This document shows, piece after piece, positions 22,227 through 34,323 of a stretch of DNA of 64,000 nucleotides. The notes beneath the pieces are model-generated. The model saw nothing but the letters and a program-made list of their open reading frames with translations. It did no database searches and had not been told where the DNA came from. Position 1 is the stretch's first letter; each line of letters begins with the position of its first letter. The DNA comes from Heracleum sosnowskyi. Taxonomy: Eukaryota; Streptophyta; Magnoliopsida; Apiales; Apiaceae. The stretch spans positions 1,178,001 to 1,242,000 of the forward strand of contig JAUIZM010000024.1 of assembly GCA_030848705.1 (NCBI GenBank), given 5' to 3'. A program made the translations under genes and the position numbers.

Positions 22227-25200
22227 AACAAGACAATAAAGAAGCTCTAAATTGATTACTTGTTGAATAAGTCGGGAATAAAGCTTTAGGTGATTTTCAT
22301 TCATTTATTGAGAGTAACCCTAAATCCTAACAAAAGTCAATGACGAAGCTCACAAGTTTTATCCTTATTCTACATGTAAGTATCTAAGCTCCAAACAAAT
22401 TTTATGTTAAAACAAGACAATAAAGAAGCTCTAAATGGATTACTTGTTGAATAAGTCGGGAATAAAGCTCTAAGTGGTTTGGATTGAGAGGAAACCCTAA
22501 AATCTAAAAAGTTGGTAATGTGTATATGAAATTAATTGCTTATTCAATAAGTAAATATTCAAGGGTAAATCAAGTTCATTTTTATTTAAAAAGTCAATAA
22601 TGAAGCTCTAAATGAATTTCTTGTAAAATAAGTGAAGAATAAAGCTTTACGTGATTTTCATTCATTTATTGAGAGTAACCCTAAATCCTAACAAGTCAAT
22701 GACGAGGCTCACAAGTTTTATCCTTATTCTACATGTAAGTATCTAAGCTCCAAGCAAATTTTATGTTTAAACAAGACAATAAAGAAGCTCTAAATTGATT
22801 ACTTGTTGAATAAGTCGGGAATAAAGCTTCACCTGATTTTCATTCATTTATTGAGAGTAACCCTAAATCCTAACAAGTCAATAACGAGGCTCACAAGTTT
22901 TATCCTTATTCTACATGTAAGTATCTAAGCTCCAAACAAATTTTATGTTTAAACAAGACAATAAAGAAGCTCTAAATTGATTACTTGTTGAATAAGTCGG
23001 GAATAAAGCTCTAAGTGGTTTGGATTGAGAGGAAACCCTAAAATCTAAAAAGTTGGTAATGTGTAGATGAAATTAATTGCTTATTCAATAAGTAAATATT
23101 CAAGGGTAAATCAAGTTCATTTTTATTTAAAAAGTCAATAATGAAGCTCTAAATGAATTTCTTGTAAAATAAGTCAAGAATAAAGCTTTACGTGATTTTC
23201 ATTCATTTATTGAGAGTAACCCTAAATCCTAATAAGTCAATGACGAGGCTCACAAGTTTTATCCTTATTCTACATGTAAGTATCTAAGCTCCAAGCAAAT
23301 TTTATGTTTAAACAAGACAATAAAGAAGCTCTAAATTGATTACTTGTTGAATAAGTCGGGAATAAAGCTTCACCTGATTTTCATTCATTTATTGAGAGTA
23401 ACCCTAAATCCTAACAAGTCAATAACGAGGCTCACAAGTTTTATCCTTATTCTACATGTAAGTATCTAAGCTCCAAACAAATTTTATGTTTAAACAAGAC
23501 AATAAAGAAGCTCTAAATTGATTACTTGTTGAATAAGTCGGGAATAAAGCTTTACGTGATTTTCATTCATTTATTGAGAGTAACCCTAAATCCTAACAAA
23601 AGTCAATGACGAAGCTCACAAGTTTTATCCTTATTCTACATGTAAGTATCTAAGCTCCAAACAAATTTTATGTTAAAACAAGACAATAAAGAAGCTCTAA
23701 ATGGATTACTTGTTGAATAAGTCGGGAATAAAGCTCTAAGTGGTTTGGATTGAGAGGAAACCCTAAAATCTAAAAAGTTGGTAATGTGTATATGAAATTA
23801 ATTGCTTATTCAATAAGTAAATATCTAAGGGTAAATCAAGTTCATTTTTATTTAAAAAGTCAATAATGAAGCTCTAAATGAATTTCTTGTAAAATAAGTC
23901 AAGAATAAAGCTTTACGTGATTTTCATTCATTTATTGAGAGTAACCCTAAATCCTAACAAGTCAATGACGAGGCTCACAAGTTTTATCCTTATTCTACAT
24001 GTAAGTATCTAAGCTCCAAGCAAATTTTATGTTTAAACAAGACAATAAAGAAGCTCTGAATTGATTACTTGTTGAATAAGTCGGGAATAAAGCTTCACCT
24101 GATTTTCATTCATTTATTGAGAGTAACCCTAAATCCTAACAAGTCAATAACGAGGCTCACAAGTTTTATCCTTATTCTACATGTAAGTATCTAAGCTCCA
24201 AACAAATTTTATGTTTAAACAAGACAATAAAGAAGCTCTAAATTGATTACTTGTTGAATAAGTCGGGAATAAAGCTCTAAGTGGTTTGGATTGAGAGGAA
24301 ACCCTAAAATCTAAAAAGTTGGTAATGTGTATATGAAATTAATTGCTTATTCAATAAGTAAATATTCAAGGGTAAATCAAGTTCATTTTTATTTAAAAAG
24401 TCAATAATGAAGCTCTAAATGAATTTCTTGTAAAATAAGTCAAGAATAAAGCTTTATGTGATTTTCATTCATTTATTGAGAGTAACCCTAAATCCTAACA
24501 AGTCAATGACGAGGCTCACAAGTTTTATCCTTATTCTACATGTAAGTATCTAAGCTCCAAGCAAATTTTATGTTTAAACAAGACAATAAAGAAGCTCTAA
24601 ATTGATTACTTGTTGAATAAGTCGGGAATAAAGCTTCACCTGATTTTCATTCATTTATTGAGAGTAACCCTAAATCCTAACAAGTCAATAACGAGGCTCA
24701 CAAGTTTTATCCTTATTCTACATGTAAGTATCTAAGCTCCAAACAAATTTTATGTTTAAACAAGACAATAAAGAAGCTCTAAATTGATTACTTGTTGAAT
24801 AAGTCGGGAATAAAGCTTTACGTGATTTTCATTCATTTATTGAGAGTAACCCTAAATACTAACAAAAGTCAATGACGAAGCTCAAAAGTTTTATCCTTAT
24901 TCTACATGTAAGTATCTAAGCTCCAAACAAATTTTATGTTAAAACAAGACAATAAAGAAGCTCTAAATGGATTACTTGTTGAATAAGTCGGGAATAAAGC
25001 TCTAAGTGGTTTGGATTGAGAGGAAACCCTAAAATCTAAAAAGTTGGTAATGTGTATATGAAATTAATTGCTTATTCAATAAGTAAATATTCAAGGGTAA
25101 ATCAAGTTCATTTTTATTTAAAAAGTCAATAATGAAGCTCTAAATGAATTTCTTGTAAAATAAGTCAAGAATAAAGCTTTACGTGATTTTCATTCATTTA

Positions 25201-25483
25201 TTGAGAGTAACCCTAAATCCTAACAAGTCAATGACGAGGCTCACAAGTTTTATCCTTATTCTACATGTAAGTATCTAAGCTCCAAGCAAATTTTATGTTT
25301 AAACAAGACAATAAAGAAGCTCTAAATTGATTACTTGTTGAATAAGTCGGGAATAAAGCTTCACCTGATTTTCATTCATTTATTGAGAGTAACCCTAAAT
25401 CCTAACAAGTCAATAACGAGGCTCACAAGTTTTATCCTTATTCTACATGTAAGTATCTAAGCTCCAAACAAATTTTATGTTTA
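22227..25483. repeat. 18-monomer higher-order unit, copy 2 (3257 bp)
   Basis: Directly adjoins copy 1 with the same monomer order. The last unit (25302) lacks the ctctgaattg tag that ends copy 1 (22045), so the boundary falls near 25300. A private change is cctaaatactaac near 24857. The X-Y-P trimer at 25484-26024, with tags cttataaaat and cattgattta, links to the next block. Confidence 0.94.
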
Positions 25484-26024
25484 AACAAGACAATAAAGAA
25501 GCTCTAAATTGATTACTTGTTGAATAAGTCGGGAATAAAGCTCTAAGTGGTTTGGATTGAGAGGAAACCCTAAAATCTAAAAAGTTGGTAATGTGTATAT
25601 GAAATTAATTGCTTATTCAATAAGTAAATATTCAAGGGTAAATCAAGTTCATTTTTATTTAAAAAGTCAATAATGAAGCTCTAAATGAATTTCTTATAAA
25701 ATAAGTCAAGAATAAAGCTTTACGTGATTTTCATTCATTTATTGAGAGTAACCCTAAATCCTAACAAGTCAATGACGAGGCTCACAAGTTTTATCCTTAT
25801 TCTACATGTAAGTATCTAAGCTCCAAGCAAATTTTATGTTTAAACAAGACAATAAAGAAGCTCTAAATTGATTACTTGTTGAATAAGTCGGGAATAAAGC
25901 TTCACCTGATTTTCATTGATTTATTGAGAGTAACCCTAAATCCTAACAAGTCAATAACGAGGCTCACAAGTTTTATCCTTATTCTACATGTAAGTATCTA
26001 AGCTCCAAAAAAATTTTATGTTTA
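25484..26024. repeat. Linking X-Y-P trimer
   Basis: Three monomers (541 bp) between two larger duplicated blocks. The Y unit has ttcttataaaataag. The P unit has ttttcattgattta and ctccaaaaaaattt. I did not see any of these three tags elsewhere in the window. Confidence 0.85.
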
Positions 26025-29000
26025 AACAAGACAATAAAGAAGCTCTAAATTGATTACTTGTTGAATAAGTCGGGAATAAAGCTTTACGTGATTTTCATTC
26101 ATTTATTGAGAGTAACCCTAAATCCTAACAAGTCAATGACGAAGATCACAAGTTTTATCCTTATTCTACATGTAAGTATCTAAGCTCCAAACAAATTTTA
26201 TGTTTAAACAAGACAATAAAGAAGCTCTAAATGGATTACTTGTTGAATAAGTCGGGAATAAAGCTCTAAGTGGTTTGGATTGAGAGGAAACCCTAAAATC
26301 TAAAAAGTTGGTAATGTGTATATGAAATTAATTGCTTATTCAATAAGTAAATATCTAAGGGTAAATCAAGTTCATTTTTATTGAAAAAGTCAATAATGAA
26401 GCTCTAAATGAATTTCTTGTAAAATAAGTCAAGAATAAAGCTTTACGTGATTTTCATTCATTTATTGAGAGTAACCCTAAATCCTAACAAGTCAATGACG
26501 AGGCTCACAAGTTTTATCCTTATTCTACATGTAAGTATCTAAGCTCCAAGCAAATTTTATGTTTAAACAAGACAATAAAGAAGCTCTAAATTGATTACTT
26601 GTTGAATAAGTCGGGAATAAAGCTTCACCTGATTTTCATTCATTTATTGAGAGTAACCCTAAATCCTAACAAGTCAATAACGAGGCTCACAAGTTTTATC
26701 CTTATTCTACATGTAAGTATCTAAGCTCCAAACAAATTTTATGTTTAAACAAGACAATAAAGAAGCTCTAAATGGATTACTTGTTGAATAAGTCGGGAAT
26801 AAAGCTCTAAGTGGTTTGGATTGAGAGGAAACCCTAAAATCTAAAAAGTTGGTAATGTGTATATGAAATTAATTGCTTATTCAATAAGTAAATATTCAAG
26901 GGTAAATCAAGTTCATTTTTATTTAAAAAGTCAATAATGAAGCTCTAAATGAATTTCTTGTAAAATAAGTCAAGAATAAAGCTTTACGTGATTTTCATTC
27001 ATTTATTGAGAGTAACCCTAAATCCTAACAAGTCAATGACGAGGCTCACAAGTTTTATCCTTATTCTACATGTAAGTATCTAAGCTCCAAGCAAATTTTA
27101 TGTTTAAACAAGACAATAAAGAAGCTCTAAATTGATTACTTGTTGAATAAGTCGGGAATAAAGCTTCACCTGATTTTCATTCATTTATTGAGAGTAACCC
27201 TAAATCCTAACAAGTCAATAACGAGGCTCACAAGTTTTATCCTTATTCTACATGTAAGTATCTAAGCTCCAAACAAATTTTATGTTTAAACAAGACAATA
27301 AAGAAGCTCTAAATTGATTACTTGTTGAATAAGTCGGGAATAAAGCTTTACGTGATTTTCATTCATTTATTGAGAGTAACCCTAAATCCTAACAAGTCAA
27401 TAACGAAGATCACAAGTTTTATCCTTATTCTACATGTAAGTATCTAAGCTCCAAACAAATTTTATGTTTAAACAAGACAATAAAGAAGCTCTAAATGGAT
27501 TACTTGTTGAATAAGTCGGGAATAAAGCTCTAAGTGGTTTGGATTGAGAGGAAACCCTAAAATCTAAAAAGTTGGTAATGTGTATATGAAATTAATTGCT
27601 TATTCAATAAGTAAATATTCAAGGGTAAATCAAGTTCATTTTTATTTAAAGAGTCAATAATGAAGCTCTAAATGAATTTCTTGTAAAATAAGTCAAGAAT
27701 AAAGCTTTACGTGATTTTCATTCATTTATTGAGAGTAACCCTAAATCCTAACAAGTCAATGACGAGGCTCACAAGTTTTATCCTTATTCTACATGTAAGT
27801 ATCTAAGCTCCAAACAAATTTTATGTTTAAACAAGACAATAAAGAAGCTCTAAATTGATTACTTGTTGAATAAGTCGGGAATAAAGCTTTACGTGATTTT
27901 CATTCATTTATTGAGAGTAACCCTAAATCCTAACAAGTCAATGACGAAGATCACAAGTTTTATCCTTATTCTACATGTAAGTATCTAAGCTCCAAACAAA
28001 TTTTATGTTTAAACAAGACAATAAAGAAGCTCTAAATGGATTACTTGTTGAATAAGTCGGGAATAAAGCTCTAAGTGGTTTGGATTGAGAGGAAACCCTA
28101 AAATCTAAAAAGTTGGTAATGTGTATATGAAATTAATTGCTTATTCAATAAGTAAATATCTAAGGGTAAATCAAGTTCATTTTTATTGAAAAAGTCAATA
28201 ATGAAGCTCTAAATGAATTTCTTGTAAAATAAGTCAAGAATAAAGCTTTACGTGATTTTCATTCATTTATTGAGAGTAACCCTAAATCCTAACAAGTCAA
28301 TGACGAGGCTCACAAGTTTTATCCTTATTCTACATGTAAGTATCTAAGCTCCAAGCAAATTTTATGTTTAAACAAGACAATAAAGAAGCTCTAAATTGAT
28401 TACTTGTTGAATAAGTCGGGAATAAAGCTTCACCTGATTTTCATTCATTTATTGAGAGTAACCCTAAATCCTAACAAGTCAATAACGAGGCTCACAAGTT
28501 TTATCCTTATTCTACATGTAAGTATCTAAGCTCCAAACAAATTTTATGTTTAAACAAGACAATAAAGAAGCTCTAAATGGATTACTTGTTGAATAAGTCG
28601 GGAATAAAGCTCTAAGTGGTTTGGATTGAGAGGAAACCCTAAAATCTAAAAAGTTGGTAATGTGTATATGAAATTAATTGCTTATTCAATAAGTAAATAT
28701 TCAAGGGTAAATCAAGTTCATTTTTATTTAAAAAGTCAATAATGAAGCTCTAAATGAATTTCTTGTAAAATAAGTCAAGAATAAAGCTTTACGTGATTTT
28801 CATTCATTTATTGAGAGTAACCCTAAATCCTAACAAGTCAATGACGAGGCTCACAAGTTTTATCCTTATTCTACATGTAAGTATCTAAGCTCCAAGCAAA
28901 TTTTATGTTTAAACAAGACAATAAAGAAGCTCTAAATTGATTACTTGTTGAATAAGTCGGGAATAAAGCTTCACCTGATTTTCATTCATTTATTGAGAGT

Positions 29001-29634
29001 AACCCTAAATCCTAACAAGTCAATAACGAGGCTCACAAGTTTTATCCTTATTCTACATGTAAGTATCTAAGCTCCAAACAAATTTTATGTTTAAACAAGA
29101 CAATAAAGAAGCTCTAAATTGATTACTTGTTGAATAAGTCGGGAATAAAGCTTTACGTGATTTTCATTCATTTATTGAGAGTAACCCTAAATCCTAACAA
29201 GTCAATAACGAAGATCACAAGTTTTATCCTTATTCTACATGTAAGTATCTAAGCTCCAAACAAATTTTATGTTTAAACAAGACAATAAAGAAGCTCTAAA
29301 TGGATTACTTGTTGAATAAGTCGGGAATAAAGCTCTAAGTGGTTTGGATTGAGAGGAAACCCTAAAATCTAAAAAGTTGGTAATGTGTATATGAAATTAA
29401 TTGCTTATTCAATAAGTAAATATTCAAGGGTAAATCAAGTTCATTTTTATTTAAAGAGTCAATAATGAAGCTCTAAATGAATTTCTTGTAAAATAAGTCA
29501 AGAATAAAGCTTTACGTGATTTTCATTCATTTATTGAGAGTAACCCTAAATCCTAACAAGTCAATGACGAGGCTCACAAGTTTTATCCTTATTCTACATG
29601 TAAGTATCTAAGCTCCAAACAAATTTTATGTTTA
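26025..29634. repeat. Two tandem 10-monomer units (1805 bp each)
   Basis: Copy 1 is 26025-27829 and copy 2 is 27830-29634. Each reads Q XY P XY P Q XY. Tags shared at offset 1805 are ttattgaaaaagtc (26381 and 28186), aataacgaagatc (27401 and 29206) and tttaaagagtc (near 27646 and 29451). X units 26748 and 28553 follow P yet have the aaatgg head, an exception to the usual linkage. A related third start at 29635 (Q then X with atatctaagg) departs within the first X/Y. Confidence 0.94.
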
Positions 29635-32600
29635 AACAAGACAATAAAGAAGCTCTAAATTGATTACTTGTTGAATAAGTCGGGAATAAAGCTTTACGTG
29701 ATTTTCATTCATTTATTGAGAGTAACCCTAAATCCTAACAAGTCAATGACGAAGATCACAAGTTTTATCCTTATTCTACATGTAAGTATCTAAGCTCCAA
29801 ACAAATTTTATGTTTAAACAAGACAATAAAGAAGCTCTAAATGGATTACTTGTTGAATAAGTCGGGAATAAAGCTCTAAGTGGTTTGGATTGAGAGGAAA
29901 CCCTAAAATCTAAAAAGTTGGTAATGTGTATATGAAATTAATTGCTTATTCAATAAGTAAATATCTAAGGGCAAATCAAGTTCATTTTTATTTAAAAAGT
30001 CAATAATGAAGCTCTAAATGAATTTCCTGTAAAATAAGTCAAGAATAAAGCTTTACGTGATTTTCATTCATTTATTGAGAGTAACCCTAAATCCTAACAA
30101 GTCAATGACGAGGCTCACAAGTTTTATCGTTATTCTACATGTAAGTATCTAAGCTCCAAACAAATTTTATGTTTAAACAAGACAATAAAGAAGCTCTAAA
30201 TTGATTACTTGTTGAATAAGTCGGGAATAAAGCTTTACGTGATTTTCATTCATTTATTGAGAGTAACCCTAAATCCTAACAAAAGTCAATGACGAAGCTC
30301 ACAAGTTTTATCCTTATTCTACATGTAAGTATCTAAGCTCCAAACAAATTTTATGTTAAAACAAGACAATAAAGAAGCTCTAAATGGATTACTTGTTGAA
30401 TAAGTCGGGAATAAAGCTCTAAGTGGTTTGGATTGAGAGGAAACCCTAAAATCTAAAAAGTTGGTAATGTGTATATGAAATTAATTGCTTATTCAATAAG
30501 TAAATATTCAAGGGTAAATCAAGTTCATTTTTATTTAAAAAGTCAATAATGAAGCTCTAAATGAATTTCTTGTAAAATAAGTCAAGAATAAAGCTTTACG
30601 TGATTTTCATTCATTTATTGAGAGTAACCCTAAATCCTAACAAGTCAATGACGAGGCTCACAAGTTTTATCCTTATTCTACATGTAAGTATCTAAGCTCC
30701 AAGCAAATTTTATGTTTAAACAAGACAATAAAGAAGCTCTAAATTGATTACTTGTTGAATAAGTCGGGAATAAAGCTTCACCTGATTTTCATTCATTTAT
30801 TGAGAGTAACCCTAAATCCTAACAAGTCAATAACGAGGCTCACAAGTTTTATCCTTATTCTACATGTAAGTATCTAAGCTCCAAACAAATTTTATGTTTA
30901 AACAAGACAATAAAGAAGCTCTAAATTGATTACTTGTTGAATAAGTCGGGAATAAAGCTCTAAGTGGTTTGGATTGAGAGGAAACCCTAAAATCTAAAAA
31001 GTTGGTAATGTGTATATGAAATTAATTGCTTATTCAATAAGTAAATATTCAAGGGTAAATCAAGTTCATTTTTATTTAAAGAGTCAATAATGAAGCTCTA
31101 AATGAATTTCTTGTAAAATAAGTCAAGAATAAAGCTTTACGTGATTTTCATTCATTTATTGAGAGTAACCCTAAATCCTAACAAGTCAATGACGAGGCTC
31201 ACAAGTTTTATCCTTATTCTACATGTAAGTATCTAAGCTCCAAGCAAATTTTATGTTTAAACAAGACAATAAAGAAGCTCTAAATTGATTACTTGTTGAA
31301 TAAGTCGGGAATAAAGCTTTACGTGATTGTCATTCATTTATTGAGAGTAACCCTTAATCCTAACAAGTCAATGACGAAGATCACAAGTTTTATCCTTATT
31401 CTACATGTAAGTATCTAAGCTCCAAACAAATTTTATATTTAAACAAGACAATAAAGAAGCTCTAAATTGATTACTTGTTGAATAAGTCAGGAATAAAGCT
31501 TTACGTGATTTTCATTCATTTATTGAGAGTAACCCTAAATCCTAACAAGTCAATGACGAAGCTCACAAGTTTTATCCTTATTCTACATGTAAGTATCTAA
31601 GCTCCAAACAAATTTTATGTTTAAACAAGACAATAAAGAAGCTCTAAATGGATTACTTGTTGAATAAGTCAGGAATAAAGCTTTACGTGATTTTCATTCA
31701 TTGAGAGTAACCCTAAATCCTAACAAGTCAATGACGAAGCTCACAAGTTTTATCCTTATTCTACATGTAAGTATCTAAGCTCCAAACAAATTTTATGTTA
31801 AAACAAGACAATAAAGAAGCTCTAAATGGATTACTTGTTGAATAAGTCGGGAATAAAGCTCTAAGTGGTTTGGATTGAGAGGAAACCCTAAAATCTAAAA
31901 AGTTGGTAATGTGTATATGAAATTAATTGCTTATTCAATAAGTAAATATTCAAGGGTAAATCAAGTTCATTTTTATTTAAAAAGTCAATAATGAAGCTCT
32001 AAATGAATTTCTTGTAAAATAAGTCAAGAATAAAGCTTTACGTGATTTTCATTCATTTATTGAGAGTAACCCTAAATCCTAACAAGTCAATGACGAGGCT
32101 CACAAGTTTTATCCTTATTCTACATGTAAGTATCTAAGCTCCAAGCAAATTTTATGTTTAAACAAGACAATAAAGAAGCTCTAAATTGATTACTTGTTGA
32201 ATAAGTCGGGAATAAAGCTTCACCTGAATTTCATTCATTTATTGAGAGTAACCCTAAATCCTAACAAGTCAATAACGAGGCTCACAAGTTTTATCCTTAT
32301 TCTACATGTAAGTATCTAAGCTCCAAACAAATTTTATGTTTAAACAAGACAATAAAGAAGCTCTAAATTGATTACTTGTTGAATAAGTCGGGAATAAAGC
32401 TTTACATGATTTTCAATCATTTATTGAGAGTAACCCTAAATCCTAACAAGTCAATAACGAAGATCACAAGTTTTATCCTTATTCTACATGTAAGTATCTA
32501 AGCTCCAAACAAATTTTATGTTTAAACAAGACAATAAAGAAGCTCTAAATGGATTACTTGTTGAATAAGTCGGGAATAAAGCTCTAAGTGGTTTGGATTG

Positions 32601-34323
32601 AGAGGAAACCCTAAAATCTAAAAAGTTGGTAATGTGTATATGAAATTAATTGCTTATTCAATAAGTAAATATTCAAGGGTAAATCAAGTTCATTTTTATT
32701 TAAAAAGTCAATAATGAAGCTCTAAATGAATTTCTTGTAAAATAAGTCAAGAATAAAGCTTTACGTGATTTTCATTCATTTATTGAGAGTAACCCTAATC
32801 CTAACAAGTCAATGACGAGGCTCACAAGTTTTATCCTTATTCTACATGTAAGTATCTAAGCTCCAAACAAATTTTATGTTTAAATAAGACAATAAAGAAG
32901 CTCTAAATTGATTACTTGTTGAATAAGTCGGGAATAAAGCTTTACGTGATTTTCATTCATTTATTGAGAGTAACCTTAAATCCTAACAAGTCAATGACGA
33001 AGATCACAAGTTTTATCCTTATTCTACATGTAAGTATCTAAGCTCCAAACAAATTTTATGTTTAAACAAGACAATAAAGAAGCTCTAAATGGATTACTTG
33101 TTGAATAAGTCGGGAATAAAGCTCTAAGTGGTTTGGATTGAGAGGAAACCCTAAAATCTAAAAAGTTGGTAATGTGTATATGAAATTAATTGCTTATTCA
33201 ATAAGTAAATATCTAAGGGCAAATCAAGTTCATTTTTAATTAAAAAGTCAATAATGAAGCTCTAAATGAATTTCCTGTAAAATAAGTCAAGAATAAAGCT
33301 TTACGTGATTTTCATTCATTTATTGAGAGTAACCCTAAATCCTAACAAGTCAATGACGAGGCTCACAAGTTTTATCCTTATTCTACATGTAAGTATCTAA
33401 GCTCCAAACAAATTTTATGTTTAAACAAGACAATAAAGAAGCTCTAAATTGATTACTTGTTGAATAAGTCGGGAATAAAGCTCTAAGTGGTTTGGATTGA
33501 GAGGAAACCCTAAAATCTAAAAAGTTGGTAATGTGTATATGAAATTAATTGCTTATTCAATAAGTAAATATTCAAGGGTAAATCAAGTTCATTTTTATTT
33601 AAAAAGTCAATAATGAAGCTCTAAATGAATTTCTTGTAAAATAAGTCAAGAATAAAGCTTTACGTGATTTTCATTCATTTATTGAGAGTAACCCTAAATC
33701 CTAACAAGTCAATGACGAGGCTCACAAGTTTTATCCTTATTCTACATGTAAGTATCTAAGCTCCAAGCAAATTTTATGTTTAAACAAGACAATAAAGAAG
33801 CTCTAAATTGATTACTTGTTGAATAAGTCGGGAATAAAGCTTCACCTGATTTTCATTCATTTATTGAGAGTAACCCTAAATCCTAACAAGTCAATAACGA
33901 GGCTCACAAGTTTTATCCTTATTCTACATGTAAGTATCTAAGCTCCAAACAAATTTTATGTTTAAACAAGACAATAAAGAAGCTCTAAATTGATTACTTG
34001 TTGAATAAGTCGGGAATAAAGCTTTACGTGATTTTCATTCATTTATTGAGAGTAACCCTAAATCCTAACAAGTCAATGACGAAGATCACAAGTTTTATCC
34101 TTATTCTACATGTAAGTATCTAAGCTCCAAACAAATTTTATGTTTAAACAAGACAAGAATGAAGCTCTAAATGGATTACTTGTTGAATAAGTCGGGAATA
34201 AAGCTCTAAGTGGTTTGGATTGAGAGGAAACCCTAAAATCTAAAAAGTTGGTAATGTGTATATGAAATTAATTGCTTATTCAATAAGTAAATATCTAAGG
34301 GTAAATCATGTTCATTTTTATTT
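29635..34323. repeat. Irregular, most mutated part of the array
   Basis: Monomer order: Q XY Q2 XY P XY Q R R XY P Q XY Q XY XY P Q X. No internal tandem higher-order copy was found. Private changes are dense: tttatcgttattc (30128), gattgtcattc and acccttaatcc and tttatatttaaac (31260 unit), gtcaggaat (31442 and 31624), a 4-bp deletion (31693), acatgattttcaatc (32404), accctaatcc (32797), taaataagac (32883), taattaaaaag (33238), acaagaatgaag (34153) and aaatcatgttc (34305). Two consecutive R units occur at 31442-31801, and a direct XY-XY junction at about 33424. Confidence 0.87.
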
